DNA of 20,001 nucleotides from Sphingobium sp. (GTDB lineage Bacteria > Pseudomonadota > Alphaproteobacteria > Sphingomonadales > Sphingomonadaceae). Below the pieces are notes generated by a model. That model saw nothing but the letters and a program-made list of their open reading frames with translations, searched no databases and was not told the origin of the DNA. The stretch lies in NCBI GenBank assembly GCA_030148625.1, contig JASBTC010000048.1:1-20001 (forward strand), read 5' to 3'. The stretch's first letter is position 1. Each line of letters opens with the position of its first letter. Both the position numbers and the translations under genes were made by a program. Positions 6,913 to 15,172 of the stretch are shown one piece after another.

Positions 6913-8277
6913 ATGGCAATCCAGAAGCTCCTGATCGCCAATCGCGGCGAGATCGCGCTGCGCATCCATCGCGCGGCGCATGAAATGGGGATCAAGACGG
7001 TTGCGGTGCATTCGACGTCGGATGCCGATGCGATGCATGTCCGCCTGGCCGACGAAGCGGTCTGTATCGGCCCGCCGCCGGCCGGCGAAAGCTATCTGAA
7101 CATCCCGAACATCATTTCGGCGGCGGAGATCACGCATGCCGACGCGATCCATCCCGGCTATGGATTCCTGTCGGAGAATGCGCGCTTCGCCGAGATCGTC
7201 GAACTCCACAATCTGATCTTCGTCGGACCGAAACCCGAGCATATCCGGGTGATGGGCGACAAGGTGGAAGCCAAGCGCACCGCAGGCGCGCTCGGTCTGC
7301 CGCTCGTGCCCGGTTCGCCCGGGCCGATCGACAATCTTGCCGACGCCAAGGCGATCGCGGCGGAGATCGGCTATCCCGTGCTGATCAAGGCCGCTTCGGG
7401 CGGCGGCGGGCGCGGCATGAAGGTCGTGCCCGACGAATCGCAGCTCGAGACCCTGATGGCGCAGGCCGGAAACGAGGCCAAGGCCGCGTTCGGCGACGCG
7501 ACCGTCTATATGGAGAAATATCTCGGCAATCCGCGCCACATCGAATTCCAGATCTTCGGCGACGGCAACGGCAATGCGATCCATCTCGGCGAGCGCGACT
7601 GTTCGTTGCAGCGCCGCCACCAGAAGGTGCTCGAAGAAGCGCCCTCGCCCGTCATCAGCCCCGAAGTCCGCGAGCATATGGGCGGGCTCGTTGCAAAGGC
7701 GATGGCCGATATGGGCTATCGCGGCGCCGGCACGATCGAATTCCTCTACGAGGATGGCGAGTTCTACTTCATCGAGATGAACACCCGGCTGCAGGTCGAG
7801 CATCCGGTGACCGAGGCGATCACCGGCCTCGACCTCGTCCGCGAGCAGATCCGCATCGCCGAAGGCCATCCGCTGACCTTGCGCCAGGAAGACGTGATCT
7901 TCCGCGGCCACGCCATCGAATGCCGCATCAATGCGGAGGATCCCAGGACCTTCGCGCCCTCGCCCGGCCTGGTCAAAAGCTATCACGCGCCCGGCGGCAT
8001 GAATGTGCGCGTCGATAGCGGGCTCTACGCCGGCTACCGCGTCCCGCCCTATTACGACAGCATGATCGCCAAGCTGATCGTCTACGGCACGACACGCGCC
8101 GGCGCGATCCGCCGCCTGCGCCGCGCACTCGAGGAATTCGTCGTCGAGGGCATGAAGACGACGATTCCGCTGCACCAGGCGCTGATCGAGGACCCCGAAT
8201 TCCAGTCGGGCGACTATACGATCAAATGGCTTGAGGAATGGCTGGCCAAGCAAGATGGTACCCCAACCGCCCCCTGA
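6913..8277 (+). CDS. accC: Biotin carboxylase subunit of acetyl-CoA carboxylase
   Basis: 454 residues (E. coli 449) with the biotin-carboxylase N domain starting [14 protein letters not shown], the ATP-grasp domain and the C-terminal domain. The glycine-rich ATP loop [11 protein letters not shown] starts at K159. The catalytic set falls in [14 protein letters not shown] with E288, N290 and R292, the same numbering as the E. coli enzyme. [14 protein letters not shown] is also intact. It carboxylates biotin on AccB using ATP and bicarbonate. It forms the accBC operon with the preceding gene. The downstream 180 bp hold palindromes rather than another acc gene; accA and accD are expected elsewhere. 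Confidence 0.98.
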   Translation: MAIQKLLIANRGEIALRIHRAAHEMGIKTVAVHSTSDADAMHVRLADEAVCIGPPPAGESYLNIPNIISAAEITHADAIHPGYGFLSENARFAEIVELHNLIFVGPKPEHIRVMGDKVEAKRTAGALGLPLVPGSPGPIDNLADAKAIAAEIGYPVLIKAASGGGGRGMKVVPDESQLETLMAQAGNEAKAAFGDATVYMEKYLGNPRHIEFQIFGDGNGNAIHLGERDCSLQRRHQKVLEEAPSPVISPEVREHMGGLVAKAMADMGYRGAGTIEFLYEDGEFYFIEMNTRLQVEHPVTEAITGLDLVREQIRIAEGHPLTLRQEDVIFRGHAIECRINAEDPRTFAPSPGLVKSYHAPGGMNVRVDSGLYAGYRVPPYYDSMIAKLIVYGTTRAGAIRRLRRALEEFVVEGMKTTIPLHQALIEDPEFQSGDYTIKWLEEWLAKQDGTPTAP

Positions 8278-8458
8278 TCGCCATTCCGACGGGGCCAAGG
8301 CCCGCCGGCTGGACGCGCCATATGCCTTGTCGACTACGCTACCCGAAAATAGCCCCTGAAACACGTTCAGGGTGACCGTGTGGCGCCTTGTCCGAAGGGC
8401 ATAATCACCTATCTTCTGGGAACGGCCAGCCTGCGCCGGCATGACGAGTGAGAAGCTG
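8278..8458 (+). repeat. Intergenic spacer with dispersed-repeat-like palindromes
   Basis: The gene-free spacer between accC and arsC contains a GGGCC/GGCCC inverted repeat (8292-8303) and a perfect palindrome CCCTGAA-5 nt-TTCAGGG (8354-8372). It ends in a stretch (about 8411-8445) rich in CGGCCAGCCTGCGCCGGCATGACG-like sequence. Short palindromes of this style are scattered between genes in sphingomonads and caulobacters, from general knowledge. No T-run marks a terminator. A search of the genome for further copies would settle it. Confidence 0.5.
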
Positions 8459-8803
8459 ATGAAAGCGACCATCTGGCACAATCCGCGTTGCAGCACCTCG
8501 CGCAAGACGCTCGAAATCCTTCAGAACACCCCCGGCGTCGATGTCGAGGTGGTGGACTATCTCAAGACCCCGCCGAGCCGCGAGACGCTCGCCGCGCTCT
8601 ATGCGCGCGCGGGCCTCACCGCACATCAGGGGCTGCGTCGCAAGGAGCCGCTGGCGCGCGATCTCGACCTGGATCATGTCAGCGAAAAGGCTGTGCTCGA
8701 CGCGATGGTGTCCGATCCGATCCTGATCGAACGGCCGATCGTCGAGACCGAGAAAGGCGTCCGCGTCTGCCGCCCGATCGAGACGGTGAACGAGATCCTC
8801 TGA
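8459..8803 (+). CDS. arsC: ArsC-family (glutaredoxin-dependent) arsenate reductase-like protein
   Basis: 114 residues with a thioredoxin-like ArsC fold. The N-terminal active-site signature HNPRCSTSRKTL carries the catalytic cysteine C11. The later arginines of the oxyanion site are present in GLRRKE and in RPIVETEKGVRVCRP. The family reduces arsenate to arsenite with glutathione/glutaredoxin, although many chromosomal members have no tested activity. ATG 8459 is preferred; an ATG at 8441 in the same frame belongs to the end of the intergenic repeat sequence and adds six residues without homology. There is no arsR, arsB or acr3 next to it, so an arsenic role is uncertain. Confidence 0.88.
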   Translation: MKATIWHNPRCSTSRKTLEILQNTPGVDVEVVDYLKTPPSRETLAALYARAGLTAHQGLRRKEPLARDLDLDHVSEKAVLDAMVSDPILIERPIVETEKGVRVCRPIETVNEIL

Positions 8804-8877
8804 ACATCAATTGCGTGCGGCATTGCCAAGCGCAACGAACCTGTCACATTTCTCCCGTCTAGAAAGATGGAGAACGA

Positions 8878-9630
8878 ATGGGGACAGGGCAGAAAATGGC
8901 GACGATCGCGGTCTACAGCCTGAAGGGCGGCGTCGGTAAAACCACGCTCGCGGTCAACCTCGCCTGGTCGTCGGCGATCCAATCGGCCCGGCGCACATTG
9001 CTCTGGGACCTCGATCCGCAAGGCGGCGCGAGCTATCTGATCGGTGACGGCAAAGCGGCGAAGGATCAGGCCCAGGCCGTGTTCGCCAAGGATGTCGAGC
9101 CCGAAAAGCTGATCCGCGCCTCCACCGTCGAGCGGCTCGACCTGCTCGCCGCCGACACGTCGCTGCGCGGGCTCGACCGACTATTCTTCACCCTCGACAA
9201 GAAGAAGCGGCTGGCAAAGCTGCTCGAATCGCTTGCGAAACGTTATGATCGCATCATCCTCGATTGCCCGCCGGGACTGACCGAGACCAGCGAGCAGGTG
9301 ATGCGCGCGGCCGATATCATCCTGTCCCCCGTCATCCCGTCGCCGCTGTCCGAACGCGCGCTCGACGAGATCGTGTCGTTCCTCGATCGCCAGAGCGGTC
9401 GTCACGCGCCGATCCTGCCCGTCTTCTCGATGGTCGATCGCCGGCGGGCGCTGCATCGCGCCGCAATGGAGAAACACGCCGAATGGCCGGTGATCCCGAT
9501 GGCGAGCGCGGTCGAGCAGATGGCGATCCATCGCGCCGCGATCGGCAGCTTCGCACCCTCTTCACCCGCAGCCCAGGCCTTCGCCACGCTGTGGAAAGGC
9601 ATTGAGCGCCGGCTGAGCAGGCCAAAATGA
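8878..9630 (+). CDS. Orphan ParA/MinD-type P-loop ATPase
   Basis: 250 residues. The deviant Walker A motif KGGVGKTT is at residues 16-23, the Walker A' motif DLDPQGG at 44-50, and the Walker B-like stretch DRIILDCPPG in mid-protein. This is a compact ParA-like protein without an N-terminal helix-turn-helix. No parB or other partner is adjacent, so it is more likely a cargo- or pole-positioning ATPase, or uncharacterised, than the chromosome segregation ParA. Two starts are plausible: 8878 (GGAG five bases before) and 8896 (AGGG six bases before), the latter beginning directly at MATIAVYSLKGG. A bulged hairpin lies downstream of the stop. Confidence 0.9.
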   Translation: MGTGQKMATIAVYSLKGGVGKTTLAVNLAWSSAIQSARRTLLWDLDPQGGASYLIGDGKAAKDQAQAVFAKDVEPEKLIRASTVERLDLLAADTSLRGLDRLFFTLDKKKRLAKLLESLAKRYDRIILDCPPGLTETSEQVMRAADIILSPVIPSPLSERALDEIVSFLDRQSGRHAPILPVFSMVDRRRALHRAAMEKHAEWPVIPMASAVEQMAIHRAAIGSFAPSSPAAQAFATLWKGIERRLSRPK

Positions 9631-9641
9631 CAGCGATGTGC

Positions 9642-9685
9642 GATCTGGACCAATCCGCGTGATTTCGGAATCACGCAGCCAGATC
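9642..9685 (+). other. Two-tier hairpin between parA-like gene and aat
   Basis: An outer 7-bp perfect stem GATCTGG (9642-9648) / CCAGATC (9679-9685) encloses an inner 8-bp perfect stem GCGTGATT (9657-9664) / AATCACGC (9669-9676) closed by a TCGG loop. The two are joined by an 8-nt/2-nt internal loop. The nearest T-rich stretch is ATTTGTTTT about 5 nt further on. It may be an imperfect terminator for the ParA-like gene or a structured leader of aat. Confidence 0.5.
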
Positions 9686-9721
9686 TAGCCATTTGTTTTA
9701 CTGTGGTTTTTGAGTCGCTTG

Positions 9722-10522
9722 ATGAGTCCATCGAACGACAAATCGCTCCAGGTCACACATGCCGTTGATTGCGGCGACACACAGCGCCATATTTCAACCG
9801 TGCAACCGCTCGACACGACCATGCTCCTGCGCGCCTATGGGTGCGGCGTGTTTCCGATGGCGGACGATCGTGCCGCCGATCGCGTCTTCTGGGTCGAGCC
9901 CAAGAAACGCGGCGTCCTGCCGCTCGACGGTTTCCATCTCTCGCGCTCGCTCGCCAAGACGCTGAAATCGGATCGCTTCCAGGTCACCGTCGACACCGCA
10001 TTCGACCAGGTGATCGCCGGCTGCGCCGAGGAAACGCCCGCCCGTCCCGGAACCTGGATCAACGCGCAGATCGAGGTGGCCTGCCGCGAGCTTCACAGCC
10101 GCGGCCACGCGCATTCGGTCGAAACCTGGCAGGACGGCGTGCTGGTCGGCGGCCTTTACGGCATCACGCTGGGTGGTGCGTTCTTCGGCGAAAGCATGTT
10201 CAGCCGGAGGCGCGACGCATCGAAAGTCGCCCTGGCGCATCTCGTCGCACGGCTTCGCGTCGGCGGATTCACCTTGCTCGACTGCCAGTTCATCACCGAC
10301 CATCTCGCATCGCTGGGCGCGATCGAGATTCCCCGCGACGACTATGTCGCGTTGCTGGACGCCGCGCTTTCCACCGGCTCGGCGGCTGGCGTCGCGGTGC
10401 CCCCACCCGAATTCCGCGCACTCGAGCGACTGGCCGCGCCCGATTCGCCCGACGACACCGTTTCGGTTTCGGCACCGATATCGGGGAAACGCATCGTGCA
10501 GGCCTTGGTCCAGACATCATAG
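9722..10522 (+). CDS. aat: Leucyl/phenylalanyl-tRNA--protein transferase
   Basis: The enzyme adds Leu or Phe from aminoacyl-tRNA to N-terminal Arg/Lys of proteins, marking them for ClpS/ClpAP under the bacterial N-end rule. Conserved blocks are present: [84 protein letters not shown]. From ATG 9722 the product is 266 residues. The first 26 or so have no family match, and a GTG at 9800 would give a 240-residue protein of more typical size, so the start is uncertain. Neither has a strong Shine-Dalgarno. The last 181 bp overlap the DUF2155 gene on the other strand. The neighbourhood aat/DUF2155/NDUFA12 is widespread in alphaproteobacteria. Confidence 0.93.
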   Translation: MSPSNDKSLQVTHAVDCGDTQRHISTVQPLDTTMLLRAYGCGVFPMADDRAADRVFWVEPKKRGVLPLDGFHLSRSLAKTLKSDRFQVTVDTAFDQVIAGCAEETPARPGTWINAQIEVACRELHSRGHAHSVETWQDGVLVGGLYGITLGGAFFGESMFSRRRDASKVALAHLVARLRVGGFTLLDCQFITDHLASLGAIEIPRDDYVALLDAALSTGSAAGVAVPPPEFRALERLAAPDSPDDTVSVSAPISGKRIVQALVQTS

Positions 10523-10992
10523 ACCGGATGCTCGACCATGTTGAGCGACGGCGTTTCCTTGTAGAGCCAGCCTGAAAAGGCGCGGCGCCATTTGTCGTCC
10601 GAACCGCGGACGTCTAGCTGGACGAACGCTCCGGTCAGCTGTTCCGGTTCCCAGGGCGCAGTCTGTTCGCAGGCGCGCAGCCGTACGATGACGTCGCCCA
10701 CCCTGAGCGCCTGGCCCGGCTTCATCCGGAGATCGCGCGAGAGTCCGTTGCGCTTGTTGAGCAGGCCGATCACCGCTTCCCGCTGGGCCATCGGCGTGGT
10801 TCCACGCGATGGCGCGGGCGCAGGCGTCGCCCCGCGCGCCCGATTCGCAGGCGCGTCGGCGGGTGCGGCGGCGTTCGACGATTCGGTGGCATTGGCGGCG
10901 GGTTCCGCCTGATTCTGCAGCGCCATCGCCGCGCCCCAGCCGGCCAGGATCACCCCGGCGGCACCCAGGCCGGCGACCAGCCGACGATTCAT
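10342..10992 (-). CDS. DUF2155 domain protein, probably exported or membrane-anchored
   Basis: 216 residues from ATG 10992. There is an N-terminal hydrophobic signal/anchor (about 4-26), an Ala/Pro/Asn-rich linker (about 28-68), the DUF2155 domain (about 72-170), and a Ser/Gly/Ala-rich tail. The domain includes [56 protein letters not shown] and [19 protein letters not shown]. Its start overlaps the NDUFA12 stop by 4 bp, so the two are translationally coupled. The function of DUF2155 is not established. About 59 codons, including the end of the domain, are antisense to the end of aat, an unusually long convergent overlap. A second ATG 15 bp upstream is possible but lies inside the NDUFA12 gene. 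Confidence 0.9.
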   Translation of the reverse strand: MNRRLVAGLGAAGVILAGWGAAMALQNQAEPAANATESSNAAAPADAPANRARGATPAPAPSRGTTPMAQREAVIGLLNKRNGLSRDLRMKPGQALRVGDVIVRLRACEQTAPWEPEQLTGAFVQLDVRGSDDKWRRAFSGWLYKETPSLNMVEHPVYDVWTKACTMRFPDIGAETETVSSGESGAASRSSARNSGGGTATPAAEPVESAASSNAT

Positions 10993-11384
10993 GCGTCCGG
11001 CGCCCATGCCTCATAATCCCCGGTCGCCTGCGCACGGCGTCCGTCGGCTTCGAGCGCACCGGACGGACGATAGGCATCGCCGGTTCCGGTGAGATTCGGA
11101 ATCGCTTCGCGCTGCCAGGGCCGCGGCGCCGGCAGCGCCTCGGACGGGATGGCGTCGAGCGTGCCGTGCAGCCAGCCATGCCATTCAGGCGGCACGCGGC
11201 TCGCGTCGTTCGCGCCCTTGTAGATCACCCAGCGGCGCTTGCGGCCGTTTTCGGCCTTCTTCGCCTCATAATAGATATTGCCCTGCGCATCCTCGCCGAC
11301 GCGCGCGCCGCCGAAGATGGTGCCCATCGCGGTGCCGAAGGTCGCGCCTTCCCACCAGGTGAAGATGTTCTTGAAGATGCCCAT
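10989..11384 (-). CDS. NDUFA12-family accessory subunit of NADH:ubiquinone oxidoreductase
   Basis: 131 residues related to the 17.2-kDa (B17.2) supernumerary subunit that alphaproteobacterial complex I shares with mitochondria. The N-terminal IFTWWEGATFGTAMGT, the core DAQGNIYYEAKK and RRWVIYKG, and VPPEWHGWLHGTLDAIPSE are diagnostic. The C-terminus is a looser PAPRPWQ/Pro-Asn-Leu-Thr region as in relatives. It is peripheral in the membrane-arm/matrix-arm junction in known structures. Its stop overlaps the DUF2155 start. The nuo operon itself is not in the window, which is normal for this gene. Confidence 0.95.
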   Translation of the reverse strand: MGIFKNIFTWWEGATFGTAMGTIFGGARVGEDAQGNIYYEAKKAENGRKRRWVIYKGANDASRVPPEWHGWLHGTLDAIPSEALPAPRPWQREAIPNLTGTGDAYRPSGALEADGRRAQATGDYEAWAPDA

Positions 11385-11443
11385 TGCGAGTTCCCGTTAC
11401 CCGATGGCGCGCCAGGAGAAAACCGTTTTGCGCTGCCCGTCGG

Positions 11444-11947
11444 CTATTTCGCCGTCGGCCCGCCGGGCCAGCTGACATGATCGCCTTCCGCGATGCCGAG
11501 CGCGGCCGCGCGGCCGCCGGCGATTTCGAACACCGCGATCACGGGTTCGCCGGACGCGACGGACTCGAGCGACTGCGGAATCGTCTCCTCCGCGATGCGC
11601 GCGATGCTGCCGTCCTGGCGGATGAAGATCATGTCGAGCGGGATGATCGTGTTCTTCATCCAGAAGCTGCGTGGCCCGGGCTGGGCGAACGGAAACAGCA
11701 TCCCGCCATCCTCGGGCAACGACGTGCGATACATCAGCCCGCGCGCCTGTTCGACCTCGGTCCGCGCCACTTCCACCCGGAACTGGCGAACGCCGGCCCC
11801 AGTCCGGATCGTGAGTGGCAGCAATGCCGCCGTCTGCTCCGTTGCGGGGGCATCCTGCTCCGTTGCCGGGGTTTGATCCGCCCTGCCCTGGCAGCCGCAC
11901 AGCGCCGCCACGGCCAGACAGGCTGCCGTCAGGATCACCGGACGCAT
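11444..11947 (-). CDS. DUF192 family lipoprotein
   Basis: 167 residues. The N-terminal signal ends in a lipobox-like LCGC (cysteine about residue 19), predicting a lipoprotein, followed by a Gln/Ala/Thr linker. The DUF192 domain (about 45-165) shows EVARTEVEQARGLMYRTSL, GMLFPFAQPGPRSFWMKNT, IIPLDMIFIRQDGSI and the C-terminal EIAGGRAAALGIAEGDHV. The biochemical function of DUF192 is not established. The gene starts 5 bp after the stop of the cold-shock protein gene, suggesting one transcript. The -2 position of the lipobox is Cys rather than the usual Ala or Ser, so lipidation is probable but not certain. Confidence 0.9.
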   Translation of the reverse strand: MRPVILTAACLAVAALCGCQGRADQTPATEQDAPATEQTAALLPLTIRTGAGVRQFRVEVARTEVEQARGLMYRTSLPEDGGMLFPFAQPGPRSFWMKNTIIPLDMIFIRQDGSIARIAEETIPQSLESVASGEPVIAVFEIAGGRAAALGIAEGDHVSWPGGPTAK

Positions 11948-11952
11948 GACGA

Positions 11953-12534
11953 TTATTCTAACGGCTCGACCAGAACCGCGAGCAGGCCCTTATTGCCGCT
12001 CACACAGCGCGCGCGCATCAGCTGGCCCGGCTCGACTTCTCCAAGCCCGGCCCTGCGCAGCGTCTCCATATGGACGAAGATGTCGGTCTCACCATCCTCG
12101 CGCAGCAGGAAACCATAGCCCTTCACGCGGTTGAACCATTTGACCTGCACGGTTTCGAACGGCCCGGCCTGATCGACCATCTCGGCAGGATCGACACGAT
12201 CGCGCCGCTCGGGCGACAGCCGCTCCGGATCGGGCACGACCGCCGTTTCGAGATCGAAGTCGAGGATCTCGCGTGCCTGGAGCCCGCGATTGCGCCGGAC
12301 CGCCAGACAACTCACACGCGTCCCCTCGGGCAGGCTCCGCCGCCCGTGATCGCGCAACACCGAGAAATGAATCAACACGTCACCAGCGCCGTCGTCCGAC
12401 ACCATGAAACCGAAACCACGCGTCGAATCGAACCACTTCATCGTCCCGTCGTGCTTTTCCAGCACTTCGGCCGCAACAATGCCTTCGCCGGTCTCCACGA
12501 CCGACGGCTCCACGCCATGTGCGCTGCTATGCAT
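11953..12534 (-). CDS. Double cold-shock-domain protein
   Basis: 193 residues from ATG 12534 with two cold-shock domains. CSD1 (about 31-95) has [15 protein letters not shown] and [11 protein letters not shown]2 (about 128-191) has [17 protein letters not shown] and IFVHMETLR. Both RNP1 and RNP2 aromatic signatures are kept, so both domains should bind single-stranded RNA or DNA. A charged linker rich in Arg, Asp and Glu joins them. Such twin-domain CSPs are common in alphaproteobacteria and often respond to stationary phase rather than cold. A GTG at 12600 would add 22 residues without homology. DUF192 follows after 5 bp. Confidence 0.93.
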   Translation of the reverse strand: MHSSAHGVEPSVVETGEGIVAAEVLEKHDGTMKWFDSTRGFGFMVSDDGAGDVLIHFSVLRDHGRRSLPEGTRVSCLAVRRNRGLQAREILDFDLETAVVPDPERLSPERRDRVDPAEMVDQAGPFETVQVKWFNRVKGYGFLLREDGETDIFVHMETLRRAGLGEVEPGQLMRARCVSGNKGLLAVLVEPLE

Positions 12535-12639
12535 AGCTCCCGACTCTTGCACGCGAGCCCATCTCCCCCAAGAATGAGTCTCAGAACGAATGCGTAACAC
12601 AGATTGGTTCGTTTCTGAAACCGGGTACGCATATTTGTA

Positions 12640-13179
12640 TCAATTCGGGTCGTCGGGAACTTCGCCTGGCGTCGAATCGACGAGAATCCGAGCAATTTCA
12701 AATGAATGTCCGGCACGCACCAACGCGGCGAGCGTCTTTTCCCGCTGTGGCCCGCCGCCGACCGACTCGGCGGCAAAGGGGCCGATCCGCCGCCGCCGCG
12801 CATAGGCCAGCGCCGCATCCCATGCCGCCGAGCGCGCGGCGACGCGTGCGCCCTCGGCATCCGCCTCATCGATGCCCGCCGCTCTCAGCGCGTCCGCAAC
12901 CCGACGCGCGCCATAGCCGCGCCGCGTGAGGCCCGCGCCGCGCGCCTCGGCAAAGGCGCGATCATCGACATAACCAAGCGCCGTCATCTTTTCGATCAGC
13001 GCCTCGACAGGGGGCCTTTCGTCCCCGCCCCAGCCACGCTCGGCCAGTTTGCGCGACAGGTAAGAGCGCAGTTTTGCGCGGGTCGTCGCATAGCGACCGG
13101 CATAGTTGAGCGCGAGGCGCTGCAGCGTATCCGCGTCCAGCGGGGTGGGTGATCTGCGCGTCTCTTGGGTCACCGCCAT
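12640..13179 (-). CDS. recX: RecX-family regulatory protein
   Basis: 179 residues of mostly helical repeats typical of RecX, which binds RecA filaments and limits their extension. Recognisable parts are LDADTLQRLALNYAGRYATT, KLRSYLSRKLAERGW, IEKMTALGYVDDRAFAEA, and RRGYGARRVADALRAAGID; the last two are hallmark RecX repeat segments. The ATG at 13179 is preferred; a GTG at 13218 extends it by 13 residues without homology. recA is not next to it. The 105 bp before the cold-shock gene show no clear terminator. It is divergent from the acyl-AMP ligase gene across about 180 bp. Confidence 0.9.
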   Translation of the reverse strand: MAVTQETRRSPTPLDADTLQRLALNYAGRYATTRAKLRSYLSRKLAERGWGGDERPPVEALIEKMTALGYVDDRAFAEARGAGLTRRGYGARRVADALRAAGIDEADAEGARVAARSAAWDAALAYARRRRIGPFAAESVGGGPQREKTLAALVRAGHSFEIARILVDSTPGEVPDDPN

Positions 13180-13361
13180 GTTTATGCCACAGTCGAGCCG
13201 GATTTTGAACGCGTCCACTGCGCTAATAAAGCAGGTTCATGGTGGGGAAACCCAGGCAGATGGCGTCAGTAATACGCCCGCCGCCGGGAAGAACGAGAGC
13301 AAGGAATATGCTGGAGCTCGCCGAACCCAGGGTTTCCGCTGTTAAGGTCGCAGGAATGAAT

Positions 13362-15080
13362 ATGCTTGAGCCGACGCCGATCGAGGATACCCTCGCGCGC
13401 CGCTACTCCGATTTCGAGACGCTGGGCGAAGCGCTGGATTATGCCGCGCTGGGATCGCGCGGCCTGAACTTCCACGATGCGCGCGGCGCACTGGTGCGCC
13501 CCTATCGTTTTTCCGAACTGCGTGAAGACGCCCTGGCGTGCGCCCATCGGCTGATCGCGCATGGCGTGCAACCGCAGGATCGCATCGCGCTCGTCGCCGA
13601 AACCGGGGCGGAGTTCGCTGCCCTGTTCTTCGGCACGATCTATGCCGGTGCGTGGCCCGTGCCGCTGCCGCTGCCCACATCGTTCGGTGGACGCGATTCC
13701 TATGTCGACCAGCTCAGCGTCCAGCTGCGCAGCGCCGATGCGAAGCTGCTCTTCTATCCCGCCGAACTGGCCGGAATGGCCGGCGATGCCGCGACGGCGT
13801 GCGGAGTCGAGGGAATCGACTGGGAAAGCTTCGCCGACGCACCGGGATCCGAGGTGCCGCTGCCGGCGGCACAGGCGACCGACATTGCCTATCTTCAATA
13901 TTCGAGCGGATCGACACGCTTTCCGCACGGCGTCGCGATCACCCATCGCGCACTGCTCGACAATCTGGCCGCACATGCGCACGGCATGGAATTGCAGGAC
14001 AGCGATCGCTGCATCTCGTGGCTGCCCTGGTATCACGACATGGGGCTGGTGGGCTGCTTCCTTTCGCCCATCGCCAATCAGGTTTCGACCGATTATCTCA
14101 AGACCGAGGATTTCGCACGGCGCCCACTCGCCTGGCTCGACCTGATCAGCCGCAATCCGGGCACGTCGATGAGCTATTCGCCGACATTCGGCTACGACAT
14201 CTGCGCACGCCGCATTTCCAGCCAGACCAATACCGACCGCTTCGACCTGTCGCGCTGGCGGATCGCCGGCAACGGCGCCGACATGATCCGCCCCGACGTG
14301 ATGCAGAGCTTCGTCGACGCCTTTGCCAGCGCAGGTTTCAAGGCCTCCGCCTTCGTGCCGAGCTACGGCCTGGCGGAAGCGACGCTTGCGGTTTCGATCA
14401 TGCCGCCGGGCGAGGGAATCGTCGTCGAACTGGTCGAGGAGACCGAGCTTTCCGGCGCGATGGGCAATAGCGATCGGCCGCAGCGTTATCGCGCCGTCGT
14501 CAATTGCGGCAAGCCGTGCCGCGACATGGAAGTCCAGATCCGCGAAGAGGACGGCACGCCCCTGCCCGACCGCGCGATCGGCAAGGTCTGGTGCCGTGGC
14601 TCCTCGGTCATGGTCGGCTATTTCCGCGACCAGGAAGCGACCGACGCCTGTCTGAAGGACGGTTGGCTGGACACCGGGGACATGGGCTACATGTCCAATG
14701 GCTATGTCTATATCGTCGGCCGGGCGAAGGACATGATCATCATCAACGGCAAGAATCACTGGCCGCAGGACATCGAATGGGCGGTGGAGCAGCTTCCCGG
14801 TTTCAAGTCCGGCGACATCGCGGCCTTCGCCATCACCACGCCCGGCGGCGAAGAGACTCCGGCGGTGCTGGTCCAGTGCCGCACATCCGACAATGCGGAA
14901 CGCGCGCGTCTGCGCGACGAGATCCGTGACAAGGTGCGCTCGATCACGGGCATGAACTGCGTCGTCGAGCTTGTACCGCCACGCACATTGCCCCGGACCA
15001 GCTCGGGCAAGCTCAGCCGCGCCAAGGCGCGCAATCTGTACCTTTCCGGAGAGATCCAGCCGCTGGATATCGCCGCCTGA
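13362..15080 (+). CDS. Fatty acyl-AMP ligase (FAAL / FadD32-like adenylate-forming enzyme)
   Basis: 572 residues of the ANL superfamily. The P-loop-like motif YSSGSTRFPHG is at 180-190. SWLPWYHDMGLVG and YGLAEATLAV are followed by DTGDMGY at 437-443, GRAKDMIIINGKNHWPQDIE and the C-terminal catalytic lysine K550 in SGKLSRAK. The PWYHDMGL block and the N-terminal ALDYAA..RGLNFHD are characteristic of FAALs, which activate fatty acids to acyl-AMP and load them onto an acyl carrier protein rather than CoA. The start at 13362 has AGGA six bases before it and matches the family N-terminus. ATGs at 13239, 13308 and 13356 are alternatives. No ACP, PKS or NRPS gene is adjacent. A sphingolipid role like that of the Caulobacter acyl-ACP synthetase is possible but unproven. 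Confidence 0.93.
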   Translation: MLEPTPIEDTLARRYSDFETLGEALDYAALGSRGLNFHDARGALVRPYRFSELREDALACAHRLIAHGVQPQDRIALVAETGAEFAALFFGTIYAGAWPVPLPLPTSFGGRDSYVDQLSVQLRSADAKLLFYPAELAGMAGDAATACGVEGIDWESFADAPGSEVPLPAAQATDIAYLQYSSGSTRFPHGVAITHRALLDNLAAHAHGMELQDSDRCISWLPWYHDMGLVGCFLSPIANQVSTDYLKTEDFARRPLAWLDLISRNPGTSMSYSPTFGYDICARRISSQTNTDRFDLSRWRIAGNGADMIRPDVMQSFVDAFASAGFKASAFVPSYGLAEATLAVSIMPPGEGIVVELVEETELSGAMGNSDRPQRYRAVVNCGKPCRDMEVQIREEDGTPLPDRAIGKVWCRGSSVMVGYFRDQEATDACLKDGWLDTGDMGYMSNGYVYIVGRAKDMIIINGKNHWPQDIEWAVEQLPGFKSGDIAAFAITTPGGEETPAVLVQCRTSDNAERARLRDEIRDKVRSITGMNCVVELVPPRTLPRTSSGKLSRAKARNLYLSGEIQPLDIAA

Positions 15081-15172
15081 GGACAGGCGAGGGACGATGG
15101 ACCGGTCGGCGACGAACTTTTTTTGAGCGCGTCTCAACCGATCGCTAACCAGTTGCCCGTTATCCGGTCCAG

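Noticed and set aside
6364..8505. 713-codon minus-strand open frame across accB-accC
   Set aside because: It is antisense to well-recognised accB and accC. Its product is a His/Arg/Asp-rich composition typical of GC-rich shadow frames and shows no domain.
8840..8866. GAACC...CGTCT resemblance to a general-stress ECF promoter before the parA-like gene
   Set aside because: It lacks the GGAAC consensus -35 and the usual -10, so it was not called.
13266..15137. 623-codon minus-strand open frame opposite the acyl-AMP ligase gene
   Set aside because: It is antisense to a clear ANL enzyme and has low-complexity shadow composition.
15081..15137. Seven-T run (15118-15124) and TTGAG/CTCAA pair after the acyl-AMP ligase gene
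   Set aside because: No stable GC stem directly precedes the T-run, and the 5-bp stem comes after it, so a terminator is not supported.
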